Below, piece by piece: positions 24,749-36,782 of a stretch of 64,000 nt of DNA. Within the stretch, counting starts at the first letter, position 1. Every line of letters starts with the position of its first letter. The DNA is from Zhengitettix transpicula (lineage: Eukaryota; Arthropoda; Insecta; Orthoptera; Tetrigidae). The notes beneath the pieces are model-generated. The model had not been told where the DNA came from. It saw only the letters and a program-made list of their open reading frames with translations, and searched no databases. The translations under genes and the position numbers were made by a program. The stretch is taken from the NCBI GenBank assembly GCA_037074705.1, contig CM073596.1:57316001-57380000 (forward strand). The letters run 5' to 3'.

Positions 24749-25072
24749 TGAAATATGAAGTCCTACTTTGAGTAGTGAGAAAATAATACTTCCTTTTTTT
24801 TTATCGCTTTTTGAAAACTCTGAGATCCGAAAGCCACTCCTCAAACCTCTCTTCCTGTCCAATCTGTCCGATATTAAATTTCTTTGGTTCCATACTCTAC
24901 CACACATATTATTTCCCACTAACCTTGATGTGCCGTAAATATGAGCCAAGATCAGGTCAGTCAGAACAAAGAGGATCATAAAGTTCTCCACAGGACAGCT
25001 GCACAGTCGATATGAACAAAATAAATTCTAAATATGTATGTTTTATCCACCATTTAAAAATCGACATTTTAC
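24749..25072 (+). repeat. Left arm of a 0.3-kb inverted repeat (arm matches 27778-28086)
   Basis: Reverse-complement match to 27778-28086 over the whole length with scattered mismatches. It starts about 60 bp after the PLE endonuclease relic, the place where a PLE terminal repeat should begin. Near its outer end CTACT-TTG-AGTAG (about 24761-24773) is followed by GAGAAA, resembling a decayed stem II plus GAAA of the hammerhead core. Inferred to be the terminal repeat of that PLE. Confidence 0.75.
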
Positions 25073-25136
25073 TACGAAGCTCAGCAACAATTGCAATCAA
25101 TTATTGCTAATAATATTTTTTAAACATTTTTTTATA

Positions 25137-25300
25137 TATGGAAATTGTAATTGAACTGAAATAGACGTTGTTAACAAGAGGATCAGCGAGGTGAATATTC
25201 CACTGAGGGGATGAAGGAAGTTACATTTTAAAAGAAAACACATGAATCAAAATCTGAATAAAATAAAGTGCTAGTAGAAAATTATATAGAATTTTTAAAT
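25137..25300 (+). repeat. Direct repeat D, copy 1
   Basis: Diverged direct match to 27006-27195. Shared words are TTGAACTGAAA/ATGAACTGAAA, TATTCCAC(T/C)GAGG, TTTTAAAAGAAAACACA and AAAATAAA(G/C)TG. Origin unknown. Confidence 0.6.
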
Positions 25301-25646
25301 ATCGTTTTAGATTTTTTTTTTGAGTTCGCCAGCTCTTTTGTTCAGTGTGTTGTTCCTTGGGTCTAGAATCTTGAATGATATTGACAGAAAAAACAAGGAT
25401 TGTACAAGAAAACGTAGTGTAGCATTTCTTTACAATTTATTGATCCAATTTCTTCTTCTATTTTATAAGTTTTTTAATTTTTGGAGGGATATAGATCAAT
25501 GGTGCTACAATAATTCAGAACATCGGAAGAGAGTTCCTCGGTGGTAAACGACTACTGATGTTCATAAATTACGCTACGCATTGAGACTGATTCCTTGATG
25601 GATGTAATATGTATTCAAGACATCACAAATCAGTATTTCTTGAAGA
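25301..25646. other. Non-coding, unassigned frame
   Basis: A 75-codon plus frame at 25320-25547 lies between repeats. No family is recognised. Confidence 0.3.
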
Positions 25647-25981
25647 TTTTTTTTTAAGATTAACAGGCTACATGAGGGTAATCCACGTGATGGCAACTCC
25701 CCTTTAATAGCATACGAAGGGATTATCAAGGGGGGGGGGATGAAGAAAGGTAGAGCAACGTAGCCAAGGGTTAACTAGGGGCCCCCGGGATGTAGTTTCA
25801 GGATCCTACTCGGCAATTCGCCTAAAAGTGATGCAGGGAAAACCCTAGAAAATCTGCAACTTGTAGGTCCTCGTCCCACGCCCTTCCGATGGCTGGCGGG
25901 TGAGGGGTTTGCTAGGGGGTCTGAACATTCCCCTCTCCATGCCTTGACCAGTTTAGGAGGCAGCTGGCCGACTATACCAAT
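25647..25981 (-). mobile_element. Family A retroposon, short form, nested
   Basis: Begins T9 then AAGATTAACAGGCTACATG and stops at GACTATACCAATA. It lies inside the region bounded by the inverted arms 24749-25072 and 27778-28086, so it was probably inserted after them. Its 5' end is at the same family position as the copy at 39.3 kb. Confidence 0.85.
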
Positions 25982-26054
25982 AGTAATCCGTAAGGTTTAC
26001 ATAATCGAAGGATCACTTTATGAAAATCTCAGAATTTTCCGACTGTTCCTTTTA

Positions 26055-26056
<2 letters not shown>

Positions 26057-26090
<34 letters not shown>
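26057..26090. repeat. (TA)n microsatellite
   Basis: About 17 uninterrupted TA units. Confidence 0.95.
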
Positions 26091-26092
<2 letters not shown>

Positions 26093-26099
26093 CAATCAT

Positions 26100-27005
26100 A
26101 TATCCAATCATGATGACGTGATCCTTAATTCTCCAACCTTACTTCTTTTCTCCATTTATGCGAGTGTCTTCTCGGCCTTGGTATGTTCACCTTTCATCTG
26201 AGGTGTACTCCACTTCTTGACATCTTTGAACGTAGTCTTGACACTCGTCTTCTCGTTGTTTGTACGACAGTGATTCAAAATAAAGGCAATGTACAGCAAG
26301 CAGCTTCAGAAATGTATTTAGCAGCTGTAGCTTGTTCACCTGCTCCGGCCGCCAAATTTAGTTGGTTCGTGAAGAGTGGATCCTCTCTGTTCGTTTCTCT
26401 CCAGATGTTGGCACGAGGCTCGGGGTGTGTTATTCCCAGTCACATGCCAGGTGAATGCCAGAAACTAGCGACAAAACCTGCCTGGAGCTCAATGGAGTAA
26501 CACACTTCATTCAAGTCCTCCCCCCCCCCAGAGAGCGAAGTCTGACAGAGACCGTAAATTAAATGCAAATAGCACTGTTCAAAAAATAATAAAAATTCTG
26601 ATATTAGATCAATTCGAGGTATACGGTGTCGGGATTTCTGTTGAAAGTCCAATAACCAAATATTTAATTATATATCATCGTTAATTGTCTCTTCGACATT
26701 TACCTTTGTTTTTTTTACTATCCTTCATTCGCAACTTGTATTGAATATTCCTTAGCATTAACTTCCTCATCTCTGATCTTTCCTTATAATATTCGTCAAA
26801 TATTGGCCGCTTCACATCTTATATTTCTTTTTGATATCATTGAACATTCTCTATATATTACGATAGATAAGGAAGCGATCTATGTACTTTAATGTTTCTT
26901 ATTTTTACAGATTTCAGTAAAAAATTCGTTATTTTAGAAAAAGTCAAACCTCCCCAACAAGTTTAAAAAATAAACGAGTGGATATAGAGTAAAAAAATAT
27001 GACTT
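26100..27005. other. Non-coding stretch
   Basis: A 105-codon plus frame at 26183-26500 has no recognisable domain. A C10 run is at 26519-26529. Confidence 0.35.
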
Positions 27006-27195
27006 ATGCAGACTGGAAACTGTAAATGAACTGAAAACAGACAGGTTCTTGAAAAATCATCGTTGTCAGTACCTCGTTGACAGAAGACAGTGGCTATTCC
27101 ACCGAGGTTATAAAGAAAGTGAGCTTTTAAAAGAAAACACAAAAATCTGAAGAAAATAAACTGAGAAGTAGAAAACTCTATCGAAACATTTACCA
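27006..27195 (+). repeat. Direct repeat D, copy 2
   Basis: See the copy at 25137-25300. Same orientation, more diverged, with small insertions. Confidence 0.6.
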
Positions 27196-27777
27196 TTTTT
27201 CTCATAACGAGAGATTAAGTTTGTTGTTTTTGAGTGTGTACACCGGGAAGATAATGTCCCGGCTTTTATTGAAGATAAGGAGGCTAATTTTGAAGTCCGG
27301 GAATCTTATCGCTCTCATCTAAGATTGGAAACAAAAAGGTTATCGAAATGTTGTTTACTTGCAATTCGAAAGCTTCCAAATTCCATAATCGAACACATTT
27401 TGTGCAACTCATTGCAATATAATCTGAGAAATCCACACGTACTGTCACTTCTACTATCAAGCACTTGAATAGATATTCATCGAAAAGTTTGTTTCTGATC
27501 AACATAAAATTGTGGTTGACACAACGTGTGAAATTGGAAAACAAGTGTTGTATTACAGCATTAATTTACAGTATTAGTTACTGTCATTGTCTCAATTAAC
27601 GTGTAACATGCACTGAAAATTTGAATAGCTTATTAAACGTAAATGCAGAGCGCAAAAAAATTGTTACATTCGATCAATAATTACAACTGTTTGATAAAAA
27701 AAATAATTAAATATATTTTCTTGCCTCTGTTCATTGAGATTTACATTCATCGGATACAGGATAACAAAAATAAAATA

Positions 27778-28086
27778 ATAAAATGTCGATTTTTTAAATG
27801 GCGGATAAAACATACATATTTAGAATTTATTTTGTTCATATCGACTGTGCAGCTGTCCTGTGGAGAACTTTATGGTCCTGTTTGTTCTGACTGACCTGAT
27901 CTTGGCTCATATTCACGGCACATCAAGGTTAGTGGTAGAGTATGGAACCAAAGAAATTTAATATCGGACAGATTGGACAGAAAGAGGAGGTTTGAGGAGT
28001 GGTTTTCGGATCTTAGAGTTTTCAAAAAGCGATAAAAAAAAGGAAGTATAATTTTGTCACTACTCAAAGTAGGACTTCATATTTCA
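27778..28086 (-). repeat. Right arm of the 0.3-kb inverted repeat
   Basis: Reverse complement of 24749-25072, ending ACTACTCAAAGTAGGACTTC then ATATTTCA. If the left arm is a PLE terminal repeat, this is its inverted partner 2.7 kb away. Short frames in the two arms correspond to each other only through the shared DNA. Confidence 0.75.
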
Positions 28087-29100
28087 TTGCATATATATTT
28101 ACGAAGATTTTAAGAAATGTAAACTTTTGTAAGACATTAATATTTCTTAAATTAAGTATTTGTTTTATTACGTATTTTATTAACAGTAATTATTACATTA
28201 TTTGGGGCAAACGGAGTTTTGACTATAATAAATCAATTAAATATTACGTATTCGCCAATATTTTGAACATATAAATAATCACATATGCGACTTAAACGAA
28301 TTATTAAATAAGGTACGACAAATTTCAAACAGTCTAATGATATCAAGTGTGTACAACACAATTTCAGTTAATCAAACATGGATCAATAGATAACATGTCA
28401 TATTCACCTAAATCCTTACTTGATTGTTCACTCGACAGGTGACACTTTTTTTTAGGAATAAAATAGATGTTTTATATTTAAATACAATCAAAAAATAATG
28501 TTCAATGATTTATGAAATTAACATAATTATTTAGTTAAGAACCTTTCAAATACCTGCGACTACTTGTTTTTGCTGATGTTTGATTTATAATCAAAGAGAT
28601 TTATTTTGAATACTTTACACAAGGCAAAGTGAAACCGGAGAATATGTGAACTATGATAGTTAAAAAATTATATTAGTATATTTTCAAGCCCTAAAATGAA
28701 GAAACCATTACAACTAATTTTAAACGATGATGACCCCTACAATTATTTATTTAGGCTTCTGGTAAGGGAGTGGCACTTGTCTGATTGCCTTGGTTGGTCA
28801 TGTTAGTGTCGTTATGACGAACTGTTGCAGATTAAATCCTCAAAAAGTTTCAATTCAGTGTGAGCTGGGTTCATTTAAATGGCTTAGTGAAGATTTGATT
28901 ATCAGTCACTCTGTTGGATTAAACAGGTTTGGAAGCCGCCATGACATTAAAATGTGCGAAGAATTTGGTGGTTCTCAGTTGGAATGTGTCGGTCTTGTTT
29001 ACTACGAGGAGCCAGCAGGCCACCTGGCTAAAATAGACGCACGTTCACGGATACTATGCTTTATTTTTACGGTGTGTGGTTAAAATAGGGACCCGGAGAG
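28087..29100. other. A+T-rich non-coding stretch
   Basis: A 97-codon plus frame at 28790-29083 is in slightly G+C-richer DNA and is unassigned. Confidence 0.35.
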
Positions 29101-29129
29101 GGCAAAACAGGTCAAGAAAACAGAATTCC

Positions 29130-29290
29130 TCCTCGTGGTGGTGGTGGTGGTGGTGGCGCTGCTGCAGGCGCCGGCCTGTCTTAATTACATTGGCGCCTCC
29201 TCCTCCTCCCGCTAATTAGCATCAATGAGGGTAAGGATAAGGAAGGATCACAGTCGCCTCCGTTACGCCTAATTTAACACATCTCAACCC
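29130..29290. promoter_or_regulatory. Candidate regulatory island (tentative)
   Basis: A G+C-rich island with (GTG)n at 29135-29156 and (TCC)n at about 29187-29200. It also has TAATTA-type homeodomain core words at about 29173 (TTAATTACAT) and 29205 (CTAATTAGC). It stands out from A+T-rich neighbours and is not a dispersed repeat in the window. Regulatory function is inference only. Confidence 0.2.
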
Positions 29291-31337
29291 CGTCCATTCA
29301 CGCTTTTTCCGGACCTACGCCAAGATATTTTCAACAGTCGGAGGTCACCCAAGTAGAATAATAGGCTTTCCACAAATATTATCTGCTCACTGTAATTTCC
29401 TGGTCTGTTGACCATTCTATTGAGGACAATTCTATTCTGCAGTCAACACCAACTAGGAGTTTTCATTGTGTCCATTGCACAGTTGGAGAGCGCGACCTTG
29501 GGGTGTGGTGGCCTGCATTCGTATCTAGGCTCGGATTTCAACTTGCAAATGTCACCTCAACAGAAAAACCGACAAGAATAACATATTAAAAATACACAGT
29601 CTCGATGGCGGCAAATGTCAGTGTGATAAAAGTTTATTATCTCTGAACATGCAGACAGATCACTCTACATAGTCCGAGAACTACGGTGAAAGCTATTCCA
29701 GAAACAAATTAACGTAACCAATTTTTTTTTTAGAGAAAATAAATTAATACCTTAGAAACGTTGCAGACATTTACATCAGACTAAGAAGTCTTCTTAGTCT
29801 TCATAAATAAAAATTGAATAATTCTTCTGATAAAGAGCAAAGTGAGCATGTATTTAATCAGAAACAAAGGGCCGACGGAGGTAGTGATAGGATGATTTAA
29901 GAGTGAATCTACAGATGGATAACAGAAAAAGATTGAAATCTCTACACAAATGTTAAATGAATAGAAAACAAAAAAAAACATTAATTAAATGAAAAATCAA
30001 GATAAAAATGTGTTTATTAGAAGCTTGCAAGAGAGAGGTGGCAGAAAAATAAAGATTAAATACGTGAGAGTTAGGAAAGAAATATTCAATTACAACCTTT
30101 CAAATTAATACCTGAGAAAATTTTCAAGGAAATGAAAATTTTTAAAATCCAAAATAAAATATTGGGTAAGAAAAACAACGCGTATTGCTTCAAAACTAAT
30201 AATCAGCCACGGAATCGAATTAAAAGTCTGTAAGGAAAGTAGAGTCGAGTGGCCGATGAAAGACGCAAAAAATAGGTATTGAATTAACAACATGATCAAG
30301 TGTGTTTTTGAAAACGTATAGAAAACCAGACCAGAAATTCACACGTGGATGAATAATTTAGTGGAAGAACGTGTTAAATCCTGGTCGGGGCTTTCTGTTC
30401 TTTGGAAGGCTTTTCGGTATCTCTGTTATCTAAGTGGGTCACAGCTGCAGCGACTATCTGGCACTGATCACCGCGCACACTCTTCATTTTCCTCTCAGTC
30501 CATCATCACAACGTAATTTCAGATAGCAACTGTCAACAGCCACGGGTGAAGTAACTTCCGCGACACTTAAATCCATCTCAACTACGTTTTACGTGTATTG
30601 ATCAGTCAGTCTCCTACTCAGCTGATTTTTAAGTAAGTAAAATATGAATAATTAAATTCTTGTAAATAAAACGTTATCAGCTATAAATAACTATATAAAC
30701 GAATGGGAAGCTTAATGACGCAATGCAGCGTCTATGACTGACGGTACGTCCAATTCGGTCATCGATTGGTGACACTGGTTGGTGAGCATTATAAATGTTG
30801 ATCATTTTCACGAAGGATGTACGCAAAGGTAAGTCCTTGGCAACTGCCAAGCATTTGTTCAAATCGAAGGAGGAAAGAAGATAGTTGGAGTATCCTTTCA
30901 ACTGAACGAAATGTGAATTCATTCATTACCCACTAGACAGTTTCAAGAATTCCGATCTTATCGTATCGTATCGACTTTTGAGAGCCAAAATACACACGTT
31001 TTGGTATTTTAAGTTCCCTTTTGGCCTGCTACGATTCCTCAGATTTGTTTATGAAATCCTGAATTAGATTCCTCCAGTAATCGGCATTTGAACTTTCCGC
31101 GCCATTTTTTAAAATCAAGAACGGGGTCGTTTCCTCGTCAATTATTCTCCAATAACAGGCAAGGAAACCAATAATAAGATTCAGTATAATCAGAAGACTG
31201 GACTCCTACTTGCCCCAAATCCACGAATGTCTCGTATAAATGTCAGTTGAGGAATACAGACAGGACAAAAATATAATATATAACAAACTGCCCATAAGCT
31301 GAGAGACGAACTGGAAGAATATTAACGTGCATGTCGT
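29291..31337. other. Non-coding stretch
   Basis: No recognised gene or repeat. Only short frames, mostly A+T-rich. Confidence 0.4.
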
Positions 31338-31348
31338 TATAGTCATAG
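31338..31348. repeat. Target-site duplication, left
   Basis: TATAGTCATAG, repeated exactly at 31809-31819. Confidence 0.9.
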
Positions 31349-31808
31349 ATTTTTTCCTCTCTCCGCTTTTGAACTAAGGTTCCCACAATCCGAGGCACCT
31401 TGGCCTGTTTTGAGAGGTGTATGTTCCGGGGTCACAGATCTTGGGCATACGGTAAGAGTTGTTCGCTGTTCCCACATTGGAACAGTCGGCCAGCTGCCTC
31501 TTAAACTGGTCGAGGGACGGAGAAGTGAATGCTGCGTCCCCACAGCAAACTCCTCTCCCGCTATCGGAAGGGCGTGGGACAAGTACCCAATGGCCGACCT
31601 ACCTGATGCAGGTTTTCTAGGGTTTTCCCTGCATCACTTTTAGGCGAATGCCGGGTAGGATCCTTAAACTACAGCCCTGGGGCCATAGTTAACCTTGGCT
31701 ACCTTCCTCTACCTTTCCGCATCCTCCCTTTCAAATCCCTTCCTATGGTATTAAAGTGGAGTTGCCACTATGTGGATTACCCTCATGTAGCCTGTTACCC
31801 TAAATATA
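31349..31808 (+). mobile_element. Family A retroposon, 5'-truncated, with target duplication
   Basis: Sense-strand copy starting inside the body (TTTTTTCCTCTCTCCGC). It lacks roughly the first 110 bp, including both hairpins, and ends CCTGTTACCCTAAATATA. The exact 11-bp flanking duplication shows that it inserted already truncated, as happens when reverse transcription stops early. Confidence 0.92.
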
Positions 31809-31819
31809 TATAGTCATAG
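31809..31819. repeat. Target-site duplication, right
   Basis: TATAGTCATAG, exact copy of 31338-31348. Confidence 0.9.
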
Positions 31820-32770
31820 CTATCTGACAAACGTCTCACCAAAGGTGGATCAACATTTCCAAGGAGTACAAATAAATCAAAATAACACGCATAGGTGTCA
31901 AATAACTCATATTCTGTTCAATAAATTCCATACAGGGGTGGATTTCTTTATTATGTCACTGTTAAATTTGTGTATAGTAACAAAAATAACGGAAATAATT
32001 CGAAGAAAGCTGCCCGTGGGGGTCCACACCCGCAAAGTTGGTAATGTCGCCAAGGTAAGCACGGTTGTTTGTGTACAAGAAGACTCGAATTCATAATTTA
32101 TGACGTCTAGTCACAGTCATAAATACTCCCTCTGCGTCAAACGGACTGTTCCACCTTTCGCAAACTTAGCACTGACGTCACAAGCAAATTCATTACATTT
32201 AAGATTCCCCACCCCCTTATTATAATTATTTTTTCTATTTTTTATTGTAATGCACTACAGACACACGTTTCTTGAGCAGTTTTTCCACTCAGTGCACCAA
32301 AGTCAGAACGTCATTGCGAAAAATAGGTAATTGTCGCATCTGAGGTTTCCAACTAATATAATCAAAGACTCTTATCCTTGATCTCAATATCTAAATAAAT
32401 TAAAACACTAAAAAATATATATTCTAAAGTTTTCATACGTTATCTTCATTCTGTTTTCCCAACATTTCCTGAAAAATTGATATTTGATACCATTTTCATA
32501 TCACCTGCTTGATTACTTTATATTTTCAACAATCACCCCGTGCGTACAACTTCTTTTCAGTAAGCAGATACAGGAGTAATTAAGTCAATGGGTAATATTG
32601 ATGAACGCTGACCTTAATAAATCTTAATCTGTTTAATAACGGGACGGAGAATTAGGTTCAGCGTGGAACAATCTTTCTATATCAAGTGATCTGAATAAGA
32701 TTAATGATCAAATGAGTCCGATGTAATTACAGATAAAATTATAATTTTCTGAAGATTGGACTTTGCTATG
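31820..32770. other. Non-coding stretch
   Basis: An 83-codon plus frame at 31845-32096 is unassigned. No repeats are recognised. Confidence 0.4.
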
Positions 32771-32773
32771 GTC

Positions 32774-32835
32774 ACTAAGCACTGAAGAATATTAGGTTAA
32801 CTCTGTGGTAAGGGCCAAGGTTCAATCCTCACAGC
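32774..32835 (+). repeat. Possible tRNA-like (SINE head) fragment
   Basis: A B-box-like GGTTCAATCCT (32819-32829) lies about 43 nt after a weak A-box-like TAAGCACTG. The spacing suits a polymerase III promoter of tRNA type, but the cloverleaf is not convincing. A mildly G+C-rich 200 bp follows. Confidence 0.3.
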
Positions 32836-34079
32836 CAACTACTTGACCATGGACTTACCAGAATTGGTCAGGCGACTCTGCCTGGGATGGAGTCTTCCTA
32901 AATATAGAACCAGGGCCAATATCTGCCCACGTGGCTGACGGAAGAGAGTTTAGTTCTGACCCCGATCCTGGGCACTTCCAGGGAAATATACGAGTGTTAA
33001 ACGTCAGAGAAACGGCCGACGAGGACAACTTTAGGATTCCTTCGCTCAAGCGGAGTGGAAAGACAACAGAATTTCAGATCGAGGCCGAACAAGATTCACT
33101 GCGGTGACTAGCAAAATCGAAGCTATTGAATCAACAGACCTTCGCAGGCCAGCAGTGGAAAGAAGAAAGTGAGGGAAAGCGAGATCACGATTATTAACGT
33201 ACACTAAACCTCAAGTTGTTTCATGTACCTCGAGGTTCTCGGTACGCGAAAACATCAAATATATTATTAAAAATATTACAAAAGTAGTTAACATATTTAT
33301 ATTAATAATAATAGTATGACAGTATTCAGCGTACAGCGTCCGAATCTAATGAATTAAATTAAGAAAATTCTCGTAATAACGTATGTGTCTACCTTTTATC
33401 ATCATAAACCATGCTACAATTTTTTTTTATTTCCCGTAAATCAGCCTCGATTTATGATTGGACAATTACACATTCATAACGCACAGGGAAAGAAATTCTT
33501 TTTGAAGTTTTAAATGCTTTTCTGGTCGACCAACAAACGTACAATTCGCTTGGAGAAGTAAATTATTTTTTTAAAAAATAACAAATACCAATTGAATAGA
33601 TGAAATGGCTAAAAAACCCGTGATTTATGGATATTATTAGTTAATAACTGTTGAATACACGTGGTCTAAACTAGAAACAAAAACAGTTCTTATCAAGGAA
33701 GTCTTGTTAGAAATTACAAGAGGGGACCGACGAAACTAAAAGGTTCCTAGGTTATTGTTTGAAAAATAAGAAGCCAAAGAAAACCATGGAGTAGTATAAA
33801 GTAATGATTGACAGACCCAAATATATACTTCTAGTTAAAAAAACTTGCTAAATTAGCCATATTAGAATTTATTGGGAGACGATTTCAGACATTTGGAGGG
33901 AATATATAAGAATAAAAAGAGCACAAAAAGGGAAGAGGAAAATAAGAGGTTTTTCTTTTAAGATCGTACTTAGTTTCTGTAGTATGTCGTCCAGACTACT
34001 CTCTGGTTTCAAAGCGGAGTAGAATAATCAAGATTCCCATTATTCATTAATCCTAGATCAGGAGTCGCAGATCGTCAGC
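32836..34079. other. Non-coding stretch
   Basis: G+C-richer to about 33180, then A+T-rich. Nothing recognised. Confidence 0.4.
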
Positions 34080-34384
34080 ATTCGGAAATAGTTGTTCCCA
34101 TTGGAACAGTCTGCGAGCTACCTCAAAATCCGGTCAAAGCATGGAGTGGGAAATGCTGGCTGGCATCCCTACTGAAAATCCAATCTCCAGTCATCGGACG
34201 GGTGCGAGACACGGTAAACACTCCTCTAGTACTCCTGCATCGTATATAGCTGAATGCCAAGCAGATTCTTTCAACTACAGCCCTAACTAACCCTTAACTA
34301 CTTAGTTCCCTCTACAACATCCCTCTCCATTTTCTATGCTATTACAGTAGTGTGGATTACCTTCAAGCAACATGTGACTAAAGG
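34080..34384 (+). mobile_element. Family A retroposon, old diverged copy
   Basis: Runs colinear with the sense strand of family A: GTTGTTCCCATTGGAACAGT, AAATCCGGTCAAAGCATGGA, CTCCTGCATCG, AACTACAGCCCTAACTAACC, CTATGCTATTA and GTGTGGATTACC then TTCAAGCAACATGTGACTAAA. It is far more mutated than the other copies, with no visible poly(A) or target duplication, so the family has been active over a long period. Confidence 0.75.
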
Positions 34385-34904
34385 AGACTGTGTAGATTTC
34401 AGAAAGGCAGGAAAGACATCAGAAACAATCACAGACGACACCATCAGCCCCTGGCACCTCAAAAACAATCACCGAGATCATAAATATAAAGGTGCAATGA
34501 GCGACGCGTTGTATTAACTTTAGCCCTGAACGTTAGTCATTAAATGATCATCTTATATTTGATACTATGGTAATTTAATTGTCTCAGAAACAGCTCCAAA
34601 TCACTGACCATTTGTGAGATATCTTATTGTTATTTTTTAAGTATTATATTCATGTAAATTTAAAAAAATACATCTTTACAAATAAAAAACCGAATTTATA
34701 AAAAAGTTAAAATTAGTCTCCAAACAGAAGTTTTTATTTAATGTTATGACAATTTCATGGAGCTGGAAGATGGACATTTGTCGTGGTTGACGTGGGATGT
34801 AGAGAAGATGCAGCTGACGCTGATCTGCACAAGGTCACGACGTGATCCTTCGCGAATTCTTGGGCACGTAGGACGACTCTGTGCCAACACGGCCAAGGAC
34901 CAAC

Positions 34905-34908
<4 letters not shown>
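34385..34908. other. Non-coding stretch
   Basis: No recognised feature before the GA repeat. Confidence 0.4.

Positions 34909-34951
<43 letters not shown>
34909..34951. repeat. (GA)n microsatellite
   Basis: About 21 GA units. The frames across it (Arg/Glu on one strand, Ser/Leu on the other) come from the repeat and are not genes. Confidence 0.95.
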
Positions 34952-34953
<2 letters not shown>

Positions 34954-36026
34954 CAGGGCGAGTTCGGAAACCAACCTATGACCCTTTTTTCTATCAGACA
35001 CCTCTAAAGGTAAACCAGTGCCCAGTTACGACACGTAACGTAGTAAAAACCAACGTCTACGTCTGTCCTTGTTTCTATGCAACTGTGGGCGTAGAAGCTG
35101 TTGTCTCATTAGTGTCCACTACGACGTTTCCGATGGAGCCAAGTCTCACGTCTAAATTCCCTACAATGTCATCCTCTTTATTTTGTTTTATTACATTAGC
35201 TTTGTACAGCTTTCTTTACCAACTGTAAGTGAATAAATATTTTCTGTGAAATATGTGTTGTCTATAAGCTTGATTGTGGCCACTGTATTATTCCATGGCT
35301 TACAATACAAACAACGTCTTATCAGAACGATCAGAAATTAAGTAAATCAAACGCGTATGGGAATCTGCAAGTCCCTTAATCGTATAAATATGTAGAAAAG
35401 TATTGCTGTAATTGTAGCGAAGGAAATGAAATGTCTCGATAAACAGCGTCAGATGCTAGAAGAGGATAAAAACTGTCGCGAACGCCCAGATCATTATCCC
35501 TAGTGGGGATGTACAGGAAATTGATTTTAAATTCATACATTACAATAAAATATCATTTGTAAATCAAGAAATAAATCCGTTGCTCAAACCAAAATAAAGA
35601 GTCAACTACAAGAAAATAATAACCGGAAAAATAAGAATAGCAGATGTATAGGGCGATTAAAATGAGAAGTCAGTGTGGAGTGAGGCGCTGATGGCACATC
35701 ACCCGTGGTCCTGCACAGCGATTGTTCGACAACAGAAATCTTTGTCAATGCCGATCTTTTATCTTAAGAAGTTATTTTCCGTCCTTGGAGACGACGTTGC
35801 AAGCATCCGGACATCCCAAGGAGTCGCCACGCCCAGCCACAGCTCCGTGTGAAGACACCTGTCTGCGCCATCCCTGCACACCTGACACACTGACTCAAGT
35901 CTCCACATAATGACTCACACGCAATATCCACACACGAACAAAGAAAACTCTTACAAACATCTCACCGCCTTCTCTACGGCTTACGAACAGTAAAAATTCA
36001 GGGACTAAGCAGGACAGCTTACAAGT
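34952..36026. other. Non-coding stretch
   Basis: Short unassigned frames only (up to 115 codons, and that one begins inside the GA repeat). Confidence 0.4.
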
Positions 36027-36132
36027 TGATAATGACGTAGCCAATAATCAGACAAAAATTTAAATGATAAAATAAATACCACACAACGTTTGTGCAAACT
36101 TTGTTGCCTTCAGCAGGTGTTGAAAATAGTAA
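36027..36132 (-). mobile_element. Family B PLE terminal repeat, diverged fragment
   Basis: TAGCCAATAATCAGACAAAA and AATACCACACAACG remain on the plus strand, but the hammerhead-like core is largely mutated. An older copy. Confidence 0.65.
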
Positions 36133-36476
36133 GAGATTTATGAAAGACACTCGACTACTTAGTTATATATTTGCCAATTTTCATCTAATACACACGTATA
36201 GTATATTTTAATTACATTATTATAATTAAGGCATTTTCCCGGTGTTAGCTATATTTACAAAAATGACATATATACAATTATAAGGGAAACATAAACTAGC
36301 TGTGTTTGTAAAGTTATTATTATTATTTGCCTGGGAAAAAAAAGAAACATGTTCCACCCCAGTTATTTATTTTCACTGCACTAGACTTCACTTTTTAATT
36401 TGATATTTCGTTTTTCATAAATCACTTCACTTCCCTGTTTACCACACTCAGCAGATAGAGATTAATAAGTTTAATA

Positions 36477-36478
<2 letters not shown>

Positions 36479-36511
<33 letters not shown>
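36479..36511. repeat. (TA)n microsatellite
   Basis: About 16 TA units, running straight into the palindrome at 36510. Confidence 0.95.
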
Positions 36512-36514
<3 letters not shown>

Positions 36515-36601
36515 CGATGTTAATTACATTGTTAAGCATGGGGTATATATATATATATATATATATACCCCATGCTTAACAATGTAATTAACATCGTTCT
36601 A
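36510..36601. repeat. Perfect 92-bp palindrome with (TA)12 centre
   Basis: Left arm 36510-36543 and right arm 36568-36601 are exact reverse complements over 34 bp (left arm begins TAGAACGATGTTAATTACAT). The 24-bp centre is (TA)12, itself self-complementary, so the whole 92 bp is one perfect palindrome. Confidence 0.97.
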
Positions 36602-36633
36602 CTTGCCGGGCTTTTATCCAACATGTCTTCATT

Positions 36634-36772
36634 TTGAATAAGAAAGATAGCCAATACAGACAAAAAGGGATAATATAAATAACACACAACGTTTCTGGGA
36701 TCCTTGTCCCTTACGTCAGGTGCTAAGAAGGGCCTAGAGAAACACAACTGCACTGGTCAGTTGACAACACAA
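36634..36772 (-). mobile_element. Family B PLE terminal repeat, left member of a pair
   Basis: Minus-strand copy complete from tail to GTCAACTGACCAGTGCAGTT (read on minus). CTGANGA is mutated at its last base (CTGACGT). Confidence 0.85.
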
Positions 36773-36782
36773 AAAAAATGGG

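Noticed and set aside
34757..35001. Arg/Glu and Ser/Leu repeat proteins
   Set aside because: Produced by the (GA)n microsatellite on the two strands.
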